Positions 46,123 to 56,710 of a DNA stretch of 64,000 bases are shown in pieces. A program made the translations under genes and the position numbers. Each line of letters opens with the position of its first letter. Positions within the stretch are counted from its first letter, which is position 1. This DNA is from Circinella umbellata. Taxonomy: Eukaryota; Mucoromycota; Mucoromycetes; Mucorales; Lichtheimiaceae. Where the stretch lies: contig JAIWNF010000093.1 in assembly GCA_025093555.1 (NCBI GenBank), positions 1 to 64,000 on the forward strand, written 5' to 3'. Below the pieces are notes generated by a model, which was given only the letters and a program-made list of their open reading frames with translations, did no database searches and was not told the DNA's origin.

Positions 46123-46994
46123 TTATACATCTTTTTCATCTTTTTCCATCGTCGTTGTACTGTTATCTCCTTCTTGGGATTGAGGTTGTTGGTATCGTGG
46201 CAACCACATGGATTCCGGAATTGTTTTTGCCCATTCTAAGATATCCATGGTGAACTTTCCAAGTTAGTCAATTTTTTATAATCATGGCAATAACCATATA
46301 CCACTTGTCAATAAAAAAAAACGGAAAAAAAATACTTTACCAGGCACTGCATGATCAGGCATTTTAATATTATTCATAATCGATTTAATTGTATTCGCGG
46401 TATCTATTATAAATTTGATATATAAATATACATCATCCATTTGTTCTTTGTTTTTCAAAGAAACAAAAAGAAGTTCGAACCTTTTGATATTTCTTCAGAT
46501 TTATCCAAAGATACAGTAGGTGGTTCTTGTTGTTCTAACATTGGCTCTTCTTCAATTTCTTCATCATCGTCTTCTGTTAATGAAACACCTTCGTCTTCGT
46601 CTTGTGCAAGTTGTTGATATCCAAATGGTATTTCATTCATCATTGAATCTTTATCGTCATCACTGTCTTGAGCGTTCGTTGTCTGGTTGTCATCGTTGCA
46701 GTTTGCTATTACTGGTGAAATTGAACAGACTTTAAATTTATAAAACAAAGGATATGGTTGAAATGTCAATACAGTAAGATTTTCCGAGAATGTAAAAAAA
46801 ATTAGATGCTGTTTTTAAGTTTATATTTCAAAATATACCTTGTTCCAATTGTCGAGCGAAATCTTCAACAATGTCATATTCTGGACCGAGTTCTGTTTTA
46901 TCTATTTAAATATATATACAACGAATAAACAAATTTATTTGAGTTGCATAGGTAAATATATTCTATTACCATTGTCATTATCAATATTATTCAT
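46123..46994 (-). CDS. MEA1-like (male-enhanced antigen 1 family) small acidic protein
   Basis: Five short exons: 46994-46970, 46901-46839, 46711-46481, 46403-46341 and 46235-46123. They are in phase and give 165 codons (164 aa). From memory of the animal MEA1 protein, the blocks line up: ELGP near the N-terminus, a FGYQQLAQDEDEG segment followed by a very acidic stretch, and a C-terminal box (TIKSIMNNIKMPDHAVPEWA, then IPESMW) in the position of the VPxWA...W box. The molecular function of the family is not known. The family assignment is by pattern only and should be tested. The start codon lies 123 bp from the left end of the Fanzor-carrying transposon, which therefore sits in its promoter region. 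Confidence 0.6.
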
Positions 46995-47117
46995 AGTTAG
47001 GATACAAAACTAAAAAAAAAAAAAAAAGAAGCACTTTTCCCACAAAGAGTAAAAATTGATCTGTGCTTTTTTTTTGTACACGACGATCCAAAAAAGAAAT
47101 AAAAACCAAGGATACAT

Positions 47118-47197
47118 ACAGTCAAACCTATGGAAATTGGCGTTTTCACAGAAATAATTGTCACTTTTATAAAAATGATTGGTCCAAAGACAAAAAT
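47118..47197 (+). repeat. Left 80-bp terminal inverted repeat of the Fanzor transposon
   Basis: Starts CAGTCAAACC directly after TA. It matches the complement of 55773-55852 in 79 of 80 positions. Confidence 0.93.
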
Positions 47198-48449
47198 AAT
47201 TGGTCCAAAGACAAAAATAATTGGCGCTTAATCATTTTAAATATGTATTCATATATTGGAATAATAATTTTTTTTTGTAACATTTAATAATCTGGCGCTT
47301 TAAGTGGTTACAGAAACCATAGAGGTCGCTGATGAGCACATCATTGCAGGCATCAGCAATTCCACCCGAATTTATATACAGTGCTCTCAAGTTTCTCCAT
47401 GTTCCTAAAGAATTTCGCTCTTCATCCACTTTCTTCTCTATCTTCAGTACGGCCCACTGGCAATTGTGGACCCTATATTGGCAACATGTGAACAATAACC
47501 CATACGCTGTCTCACATATACGAAATTACCCTAGCTCTTATCAGTCACATTATCATTATCCGTTTCATCTAGTTACACCTCTCATCACGACATGGTCAAC
47601 TTACAAATTTTGTGTAATAAGAATTTAATCTTTTTCCTTTTGGGAGGTATTTCTTACTTCATAATAATAAGGTAAATATCTATTGTAAAATAATAAAGAA
47701 GATATATTGAACAGCAAGATATATAGTACGCGCCTCTTCTTCTCCGTCTCTACCTTGGCTTTGCTTTTTAGTTATTATTAGAACAGATTTGATAAGGAAG
47801 GAATAATGTGTTCACTGATAAAGACTGTCTTGATGAAGCCACTCACCTTTTCCGCTTTCCCCCCTACAGCGCTCCCCTCCTTCCTCTCTCCCTCTCTCTC
47901 TCTCCCGGTCTCCTTTCTGTATATACCAAGGTAAAGTTAGTTTTCTTTTATCAAGTCATTTCACGTAATGAAGTCGTTCAGTACCGTGTTTGATTTATTA
48001 ATATGTTATTTATCAATATTTACTTATTTATTTTTTCAGTCAAAATATATTCATTTATTTTTGTAATAGAGATTTATAGATTTATTCCGTGCAAATGCAT
48101 GGTTGTCTTTTTCAAACAAACTGATAGAGAATTAGGTAAATTTCCATTATTTTTAGCCGCGGTAAACCTCTCGTTCTTTTTAAGTTAATATGTCTACAGT
48201 ACATATCGTACTATATATATTCTTTCATTGTATGGGATTAAAAAAAGGGGTAGCATGATTTTCCTTTTGTGTATTTCTTTGTTCCCTTTGTGCGACATCC
48301 TGATTTTACCTTTGTTCTGAAAAAAAGGGGCAAAATATAAAATATCTAATTTTTTTTGAATATTCTTGATCCACATAACTTTTTCACTTTTCCCCATTTT
48401 CTTATTCATATATCGTTTTTTTTTTTTGAGCAGCTTTCATTTTTAGTAT
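47198..48449. other. Left interior of the Fanzor transposon, 5' of the Fanzor gene
   Basis: It contains the partial duplication of the arm word and two overlapping ORFs on opposite strands between 47232 and 47628. Neither has a recognisable domain; the minus-strand one encodes a plausible helical C-terminus. A CT-rich tract is at 47870-47905. The Fanzor promoter and possibly extra 5' exons would lie here, since 48450 is preceded by a good acceptor (TTTTTAG). Nothing further can be supported. Confidence 0.4.
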
Positions 48450-51400
48450 ATGCAGGTTCCTCAACCTCTACAGCCACTTTCGGGTGCGTCTGGTTATTTG
48501 GTTACAGGAGGTCCTGGTTCGATACAGCATAAAGCACAAAGTTGTAAACTCTCCACCCTTCTAAACGCAAGATATAAGTCTTGTAGAGTATGTATTTTTC
48601 ATCAGATCATAATAACAATATTATTACACGCTAGGGTACCAAATCATAGTAACATTTATTATAAAATAGGATGTTTTTCGCAGAAATGCCGAGCGTTACC
48701 AATTGCTTAGAAGGGACGTTCTGAACTTGGCCAACTTACATATTCGCATGTTGTTAGAGAATCCTGAAGCTTACACAGGCGGATTCCCTGACATTTTGAG
48801 CCTTAATTTCTGGAGAGTTTTGTTTCAGCTTGTTCCCAATAATGTTCTTGTTACCACCACTGTCCTGAATAATAATGTACGTATTGAAAATATAGATATA
48901 TAATAGTCACATGTTATATATTAACAAAAGTGTGTTATTCTACTATTTAATTTCTCAGTTGCCTCAACAAGTATACCAGGATGTGCTAAATACATATAAC
49001 CAGCATTATTTACGAGCATTGAGAAACGAATTAGGTCAAGGTATATGAAATTGTATAATTGTTTTTATATAACCTTGATTTGTTTACTAATACCGTGTAT
49101 ATCTTTCTTTTTCTGTCTTTTTGTAGCTAATTATCAGCCACCTACGTTAACTGCATGTTTAAATTATGTTGGTCAGAATCATTTTGCACATCAAATTGTT
49201 ACAAGTATGTTTTATTGTTACATGATATATAGCATGTTTCTATCATTTTACTTAAGGTTTTATATTGTTATTACTTTATTTATTTTTAGACACTGCTCAA
49301 CACCTGATTCGAAACACAAGTTCGTTCATGGTAAGAGCATTTACTGGTCACTTGCGGAATTATGAAGATCAAGGCGTAGTGATGCCAAGGGGAGGTCCCT
49401 CCAAATTAGGCATGTTTCTATATATGTGAACAGATACGTATAATGTAATTTCTTGATATTAAAGATATTCCTTATATTTTTAATTATTACACTGATAAAT
49501 ATAGCTCGTGCAGCAGTCAAAAGCATCAAGCAACGTGTTACATTTGCTGATGCAGGCTGGTATGCTGAATTATTTTTGGTTCTGAACCCCCACCAGCAGA
49601 ACACATTAATGGGATTCTACAAGTATGTATATTTAACTTATAATTTCCATTCTGTTGTTGGTCTAGGTATCGTTTTTATTCAATTATTTTTGCATATTTT
49701 TATATATAGTGCAATGCTAGTTCAACACAATGAACTCGGACAGGATGCTCAAAATAACGATATCAACCTCGACACCCTCACCCAACAATATCTCGTCCAA
49801 CACAACAACTTAGTGTCAGTTTTGTTACGATTCTCACACTGGTTGCTTGTACAAGTCCACAATCGACAAGATATTAGAAAATGGTCACTGCTGCCAATTG
49901 CAAACCATCAGATTTGTATGTCTAGGAGATAGAAAGTTATTGTTTTTATTTTTTTTTAAAAAAAAACTAATTTTTTTTATTATTTTTCTTTCGTAGGCCA
50001 TGTACACTACGATAGTATTTCTTTATTTCACTTGCTCGTAGAAGCAAATCAAATGGGACACAATGTCCCAAATATGATGCATACGCATGACGGAGTCGTA
50101 AGTTGATCAAGTGATTTTACAGTATTGGTACTACAATGTCCATAGTAATACGACTACTTTAAATTGAAATTTATGATACTTATATATATGTACACATATA
50201 CTATCTTCTTATACATAGAATACCATCACTATCCAGCGTTTTAATCAAACCATATACTTTCCTTCACGTACAAAAGAAACATTTTGGCGAGAATTGTTCA
50301 ATTTGAGTTGCTTTGGTAATAATCAGCGGTTTTATACTGATTCCCGTAAGTATTTGTTTTGATATTAAAGTGATTGAATGATATGATTTGAAACATTGGT
50401 TATTAACATATATATAAATTTAGATGAACAAATGCAGCGTAAATCCTTTGTTTGTTTTGACTACAATATCACAACTAATGGTGTTAGTGCTTCACTAGGT
50501 TATGTCACTAGGAGAACTGGTACATATATAAGCTGCTTTGTGTTTTAGTTTATGTTATATTTGTGACTAATTATTCCTTTTCAATTTATAGAGCAATACC
50601 CTCAAACCACACAAGATTTTTGTACCATGTCTAATGGATTGGATATATTATGAAGCCGAAATGCAAAAGGTATATATCATCTGAATAAAGCTCCTCACTT
50701 TTCCGCTGAAGATCGTCAGCGGTTTTTTTCACAAGAAGGACAAGATCCCGAAATTAAAATAATAGGAATTGGTCCAGGTACATTATTTTTTACTATACAT
50801 ATAAAGTTTTTAATCAAAGTGTGGCTAAACTAATTTATTTCATACTTAAATTATTGTAGGCATCCGTGCCATGTTTACTGCTGTAGGAAACTACAATAAC
50901 CATCAGGAAGATCTGGGAAATAAAAACTGGCGGACACATAACATCAAGACTGTTAGTAACGGCGAATATCAGTAAGTAATAATACTTTTTTGTTACTATG
51001 GTATACAAATTAACAACAATCAATTGATAATTTATATTTTATTTAGGCTACGTTCAGGTTTTAGACGTGCTGCAAACCAAGAATTGATTGAACGTAACAA
51101 TGCAAATATTCAACCTAGCTATGATGTCCTTACACAAAACCCTCCCACTGTTCCAAGTTCCCAAGGTTATTTAAATTATATTAGTGTTCTTGGAAGAGTG
51201 TATAGAAGTAAGTTATTACGCGATTAATATAAAAATTAAATGTGGGCAAAAAGAGCTTTGCCTATTATGAATACATCTAACATGATTATATCCAAGTATC
51301 CACACTTTCAATATTGGTTTTAGACATAGAGAACGTAGAGAACGAAGTGCTGCAAGTCGTAAGTGTGCACTTGACGTTTTGGCAAATTACGTCGCTGGTG

Positions 51401-52473
51401 GAATAATAAAGGTATTTACAACACATTTCAATTATATTATATATATCAATATATATATAACTTTTATATAAATTATACTAATGTATGCTCATCGCTTTAT
51501 ATTCTTAGCCTGACATCCAGTCAACTTTAAAAAATCCAAAGCAGAACGTAAAGCAGAAAGACGTCTTCAAGTGCGTACTATACGTGAAAGTTTAAACCAG
51601 TTACAAGGGGCTCACATACAGCCACCGCCAAGAGACCAAAGATTGGTGATTGCTTATGGTGATGCTGACCTCCGGGGTACAATAAAGGGTAGTGGCCCTT
51701 TACCAACAAAAGTACGTAATACATGGTTAGGAAAGAGAGAATGAGCATATTAGATACTCATTCTTATTGCTAAATTTTCTAAACATTTGTTTTTTTAGAC
51801 ATTCAGAAGGTATCTTGCTCAACGTGCTCCGGTAATATGTGTGGATGAGTACAACACAAGCAAAATATGCTCAGGTTGCCATCAACGCCTGTTCGATATA
51901 AGAAGAAATGATATGTCGATTTGTAACCATCGGTGAGTTTTTTGATAATTTTTCTATATACATCTATTCACCATTATTAAATATAAATGCAACTGTCATA
52001 TAGTACAACTGTCACCCATGATCGTTGGGTAAGAGATTCTGATGGACACCCTCGACATCGCAGACGCCGCTACTGCAATTTACCAGATGGAACGAGAATT
52101 AGAACCTCTCAGTGTGGGGCAAGAGTACAATTAGGTAAGTTTCATATACAATCCAATAAAGTAATTTATTAATGTCCTTTTCAAAATTTACACAGGTGAT
52201 GAAGACTATCGCCGTTTGATCTATCCTATAAAGATTTGCCAAAATTGTTTGTCGGTTAGAAATACTCCTGCTTTGGTATATACGTCTTTCTTTAATGGTC
52301 ATACTTTATTTATTTTTAAATGCTAAATATGATCATTTTCTCTATATTTTTTTCTGTAGCACTTGGATCGTGATGTTAATGTTGCCTGTAATATGCGCCA
52401 AATTCTCCTAAATTATTTAAATAATTTACCAAGACCTCCAGCTTTAGATAGAGGACACCTTGTTGTCCAATAG
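48450..52473 (+). pseudogene. Fanzor (eukaryotic TnpB-like RNA-guided nuclease), multi-exon, disrupted
   Basis: Fanzors are eukaryotic relatives of TnpB, RuvC-type nucleases guided by an RNA made from the transposon end. In-phase exons: 48450-48587, 48670-48876, 48959-49040, 49127-49204, 49290-49409, 49505-49622, 49710-49915, 49997-50097, 50219-50345, 50424-50519, 50592-50777, 50860-50971 and 51047-51207; then about 51330-51411 and about 51521-51711 with broken phase; then 51799-51932, 52004-52134, 52196-52275 and 52360-52473 (about 820 aa). Diagnostic blocks: GIxPGIRAMFTAV (RuvC-I), a strand IAYGDADLRG, ICVDEYNTSKICSGC (the alternative Glu of Fanzors plus a Zn CxxC), KICQNC (second Zn pair) and HLDRDVNVACNM (RuvC-III Asp). 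Damage: TGA at 50651-50653, the RuvC-I Asp codon read as GGT (Gly, 50771-50773), a likely +1 shift at the T-run 51318-51321, and a phase break before 51521. The sixth exon is preceded by a GC-AG intron. Confidence 0.85.
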
Positions 52474-52619
52474 CCAGTCAAACACTGGTAATGCGCCCTT
52501 TGTTGGCCACGGCGGTACGTTATTTTTTATTTGTAGTTCTCATGTCACATTATATGATTTGCTGACGTCATTATTGGTGATAAATATAGAGAGCCGCTTC
52601 AATTGTAGACCATTTTTTT
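52474..52619. other. Short spacer between the Fanzor stop and the cargo pseudogene
   Basis: Begins GCCAGTCAAACACTGGTAAT just after the stop, a small inverted repeat (CCAGT...ACTGG) that could act in RNA folding. No ORF. This 3' flank is one place to look for a guide RNA. Confidence 0.35.
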
Positions 52620-55517
52620 AATCACTCAACCTGATAAAGACAACAACACTGAAGTTGGCAAAGTTTAAATCTCAAAAAGAAAACGTTCGCGCTAAATCGG
52701 CAATAAACCCATCCCCGGGAAAAGAGTCCTGAATGTCAATGTTGAGCAAATTAATGCCAGAGGAGTGTCAAAAGCCTTTTTACGTGCACCAATCACAGGA
52801 TGGACTAATCCAACCAAACTTATCAATTCAATCCAGGCCGATGATGTTTCTCACACGGAAGCTGCTCAGGCCCTATTTCACATACGATCAAGCTTAGAAA
52901 ATATTGGAAAATCGAAAAACGTACCAAACCATTTGTCAAGATTTGCCAATAATTGTTATAATTACTCCCTCAAACCAAAGTTCTCTGAGGACTTCGTTAA
53001 ACTATATACCGCAAAACGAGGAAGGATACAAGACTTCAGATTGAAAGAAAAATCACGTATATTATCTACGAAAGCCATAAAATCTGCCTCTGATATCACA
53101 GATAAGGCTCTGGATGTTGTTAAAGAGTCTACACTAAAAGAAATGGATAATGGTGAGTGCTGATAAAATAACAATTATTCCAAATACGGACTAAAATCAT
53201 GCTCTAGATCATCGTGGAGACGACACTGCAGAACCAAGCCAATCGAAAAACATGGTAAAGTTATAAATCAATATATGTTAAAAAAAATTATATTAGTGTA
53301 TTCATTATTGATGATATATATAGGACTCGTCGGATGCAGGCGAAACTGAATTGATGGGGGCCGTCAAGATTAATAAACCATACCCCTAATTTACCAAAGT
53401 TATTAATCACAGATATTGAAAACGTACAAGACAAGTGCCATATCGCCTTATCCAATATGCCTTTGTCATTGATACCACTCTCTTTGCGAGGCGTTTTAAA
53501 CAATAATCGTGCTGATCAAAAGGCTTTGCAAGGTTTAGGGAAGTTCCCAAATGTACTTAAACTGTTGAAAGATTTGATGGCTGATGATGTGCCATTCGAA
53601 AACTTTCCTCTAAATGTTTGGCGTTTCAAGAGTGAAGCTTTGGCGTGGGGCTCGTTGGAGAGCAACTTTTTTTCGGCAATTGCTATCATTTTGACCGATT
53701 TTTGGGGATTATTCCAGAGGCTTGATTTCAACAAAAGCCATGAGAGTAGGGTTCTTAGTAGACCGATCCGGATCGGATTTTCGGAAATCCGGATTGTCCA
53801 CGGATTAGAGAATTGCAATCCGAATCCGTTTCGTAAAAATCCGGATTGAATCCGTAATCCGTAATGCAAAAGAATCAATTAGATGAAAATTTAGGCTATA
53901 TAGTAGATGTCACAGTATTTTTTCATGAGAAAAGGTGTTTTACAAGATTGTGTATGGTAGTCGTTTGAGATCGTTTAAGAAAAGTAAAACATTGGTAACA
54001 AAGGTGCATTATTTATTATTTTGGTTTGAAAAACATAATAGGAAATAAATAAGTTATAATAAAAAAAGATTTGTAGTAATAAAAAGTTATAATGGGAAAA
54101 AAGAAGTTACAATGGGAAAAGAAAGTTATAGTTGAAAAAAAATTATAGTGGGAAAGTTATAGAAGGAAAAAAAAAAGTTATAGTGATAAAAAAGTTTATA
54201 GTGAAAAAAAAAGTTATGGTGGTGGTAGAAATATAACATGACGCGGATTTTTTTTTGTGGGGGCGAGTAGTGTGCTGAGGTATAAGTTTACCTTTTCTGT
54301 TTTACAACCAAATAAAAGTTCATAATTCTCTTTATCATTACTAGATTAATAAAAATAATAATTAAGTTCATTAATCTCTCTTTTTTAATCTTCAATTTTT
54401 GTTTTTTTCTTTTCAAATATTTCTTTTCTATATTAAAGCCATTACTACTTTTCCTTTCAACTGCTCTATTCAAGTATATAATAATATACAAAAACTTACT
54501 CTCTTCTTTATTTGAATATATATATATACCTTACCACAGCATTGTTAAAACTTTGATCCATTACTCTATAATTATAATGACGGATCAGAAAAATCCGACA
54601 GATCCATAGATCTCAATCCGTTTACAATCCGGATTGTAGAATTACGATCCGAATCCGATCCGAATCCATTGAGACACAATCCAAATCCAATCCAATCTGT
54701 ATGAAAAACGGATCGGTTTATAAATCCGGATTATACTAAGATCCCTACATGAGAGGACCTTCTGGACAGAATACGTTATACCGATCTTTAAGCATTTCTG
54801 TCTCATGAACAAAGAGTTCATATTTAGCTGGTAAGTGGTTAACATGTTAATTGGAATACGTTTGAAATATACTGACATTGTTAATATTATGCATAAGGTG
54901 CGAATCAAAAATACTTTCTCATACCAACAGCCAAGTCATCCCAGGTGTCTGGAATAGCAGTACCGAAAGGTTGTTTGCAGATGGCATTGATGCAAGGATG
55001 GGTTCGAAGTAGTAATCATGGAATCGTCTGGCTCCTTCTCTACTGAATATGTTGACCATTCCCTGGAAGATACCTGGAAGCTCATAATCATGACTAGCAA
55101 CTCCTTAGGTGATGAAATCCTGAAGTACCAGAATGCTTCGTTTGAAACCGCTAAAAATTTAGCATCTTATGGAATTCAGTGTATCTGCGACAAAATTACT
55201 TTGACAAAATGCAGTCTCTTTAGTGCAACGAAATGGCAAGTTATTGAATTAAGAAATGCAACCATCCCTGTAACTTGGGATGCAAGGGCAAATATGATCT
55301 CAGTCTTGAGTTGTTGGCTACGCTGCAGGTAAATGTCTTTAACTTTGTAAAGTCATTGGTATTTTTTACTTAATTATTTTATTCTGTTTTTTAGAATGAA
55401 TATGACAATCAAAAGGATGTGTTGAAAAAGTTACGTCAAGAGAACAACTTCCTGGACCATGTTGAGGATAAGGATACGGTTCGCTATCAATTTGAAAATA
55501 CAGATATTTTCGAATGA
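52620..55517 (+). pseudogene. Decayed cargo gene of the nuclease-like family, split by a transposon
   Basis: Coding pieces run on the plus strand: about 52740-53152, 53207-53253, about 53326-53746, then, beyond the nested hAT element, 54756-54830, about 54901-55328 and 55395-55517. Removing the insert and one target copy joins DFNKSHE to RTFWTEYV in frame. Recognisable C-terminal blocks are RLFADGI, then VVIMESSGSFSTEYVDH and LEDTWKL, and ITLTKCSLF, which I recognise as a family widely repeated in mucoralean fungi. The Asp...Glu-x-Ser arrangement again suggests a PD-(D/E)xK-like fold (inference). Frame breaks: TGA near 52731, a shift near 53370-53385, a shift near 54985 (ADGI versus DGFEV), and a one-base loss near 55308 before the exon end that should read LLATLQ. 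Clearly dead. Confidence 0.6.
53739..54755. mobile_element. Nested 1001-bp hAT-type non-autonomous element with perfect 8-bp target duplication
   Basis: The element (53747-54747) starts TAGGGTTCTTAGTA and ends in the inverted TACTAAGATCCCTA. CATGAGAG occurs directly before (53739-53746) and directly after (54748-54755). An 8-bp duplication and a YARGG-type terminus define the hAT superfamily. Each subterminal region (about 53760-53860 and 54575-54735) is packed with ATCCGGAT/ATCCGAAT words in both orientations, typical hAT transposase-binding arrays. The interior has no transposase. It interrupts the cargo pseudogene's frame precisely. Confidence 0.92.
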
Positions 55518-55772
55518 ATTGTGTTGTATATTTGTATACATTATTTATTATTGACCAAAACGCTGTATATTTTTTTCCCTTTTATGTTTTTACTTATTGA
55601 GCATTCTCTTTAAGCAAATATAGTCGCATCATCTACTATAAAATAAAATTCTCTCTTTAAACATGGGCTGTATATATATATTTGGATTTCTTATAGTGAA
55701 TGTATTAAATCGCATTCTATGTTCTATATTAAAAATAACATAGCATGTGTGTAGCAGGCGAGATAATATTTT
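55518..55772. other. Right interior of the Fanzor transposon
   Basis: AT-rich sequence of 255 bp between the cargo pseudogene and the right arm; no gene. In characterised Fanzor systems the guide RNA comes from a transposon end next to the gene, so this and 52474-52619 are the candidate sites. No confident RNA structure can be called by eye. Confidence 0.35.
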
Positions 55773-55852
55773 TATTTTTGTCTTTGGACCAATCATTTTT
55801 ATAAAAATGACAATTATTTCTGTGAAAACGCCAATTTCCATAGGTTTGACTG
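55773..55852 (-). repeat. Right 80-bp terminal inverted repeat of the Fanzor transposon
   Basis: Inverted copy of 47118-47197 with one mismatch, ending ...GGTTTGACTG directly before TA at 55853-55854. Confidence 0.93.
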
Positions 55853-55854
55853 TA

Positions 55855-56270
55855 TTATTTCACAAAATAAAAATAAAAATTGAAACAGTATTAAAAAAAA
55901 ATCATATATTACAAAGCGTCATTTTGAAAAAAAAAAAAAAAAAAAATAGAAAACCTCAAGCACAAAGAATGAAAAAAAAAATTATAAAATAGGAACAAAA
56001 GAGAGAGAGAGAGAGACAGAGAGACAGACAGAGAAAAAAAAAGAGAATGAATGATAAGAAAAAGTGGAAGGTGAAGGATGATATTTAAAAAAGGTTAAAG
56101 AAAAAAATGAGCGTATAAAGAAAATAAATAAATGAATGAAAGAATGTATATATATAAAGAATCAGCGTGAGAAGAGGAACAAGAGAGAAGAAGAGAGTGA
56201 GAGAGAGAGAAGGGAAAGAGAAAAAGGGTATCTTAAAATAAACTATTATTACCACCACCAACTAACCAAT
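55855..56270. other. Purine-rich spacer
   Basis: Long A-runs (55928-55946) and GA-rich repeats (56003-56030, 56198-56225) with no gene. It is the 3' flank of the minus-strand poly-Q/H gene. Confidence 0.5.
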
Positions 56271-56676
56271 TTATTTTTTCTTTGGTTGTGGTTGTGGTTG
56301 TGGTTGTGGTTGTGGTTGTGGTTGATCCTTTGATGTTGTTGAAGTAGAAGAAGAAGTTGATTTTCCTGATTCACAATAGTTATGAGCAGAAGCAAAAGGT
56401 CTTGGTCGACGTACAGCTGCAACATGTGGTTTTCTTGGTGCAAATGATTTTCGTGGATTCTTTAAATCAAGTAAAAGTATACCTGTAGGTGACATACTAG
56501 CAGCTGCTGTTGCTGCAGCTTGTTGATCTGCTTCTTCCTGTTGTTGTTTTTGATATTGTGAATTCGATTGTTGTGGATTAGATGAACGCTGAAGCTTTGC
56601 TCGAAGCGCTTGCATTACTTTTCCATGGTCTAATCGTGGTTCTTCTGATTTTTTTGGTGGCGGTGGCGGTGGTGTC

Positions 56677-56710
<34 letters not shown>

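Larger units (their letters stand above)
47118..55852 (+). mobile_element. 8735-bp TIR transposon carrying a Fanzor gene (Tc1/mariner-like ends)
   Basis: Both termini start CAGTCAAACCTATGGAAATT. The 80-bp arms (47118-47197 and 55773-55852) are inverted copies differing at one position (C versus T at arm position 46). TA dinucleotides flank both ends (47116-47117 and 55853-55854). A CAGT start plus TA target is the hallmark of the Tc1/mariner superfamily. A GATTGGTCCAAAGACAAAAA word from the arm is partly duplicated just inside the left arm (about 47199-47222). Contents: Fanzor gene (48450-52473), decayed nuclease-like gene (about 52620-55517) and a nested hAT-type element (53747-54747). No DDE transposase motif is seen inside, so the element is non-autonomous. 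Fanzor genes are known to ride in several transposon superfamilies. Confidence 0.85.

Noticed and set aside
47232..47628. Overlapping ORFs on both strands near the left end of the Fanzor transposon
   Set aside because: Neither shows a DDE triad, helix-turn-helix or other recognisable domain; not reported as transposase.
50424..50519. Asp in CFDYNITTNGVSASLG as the RuvC-I catalytic residue
   Set aside because: The GIxPGIRAMFTAV block downstream is the usual RuvC-I site in Fanzor/TnpB proteins, so the Asp-to-Gly reading stands.
50592..50777. An intron that would remove the TGA in the Fanzor gene
   Set aside because: No donor/acceptor pair around 50651 keeps the frame, and the flanking residues read on naturally through the stop position.
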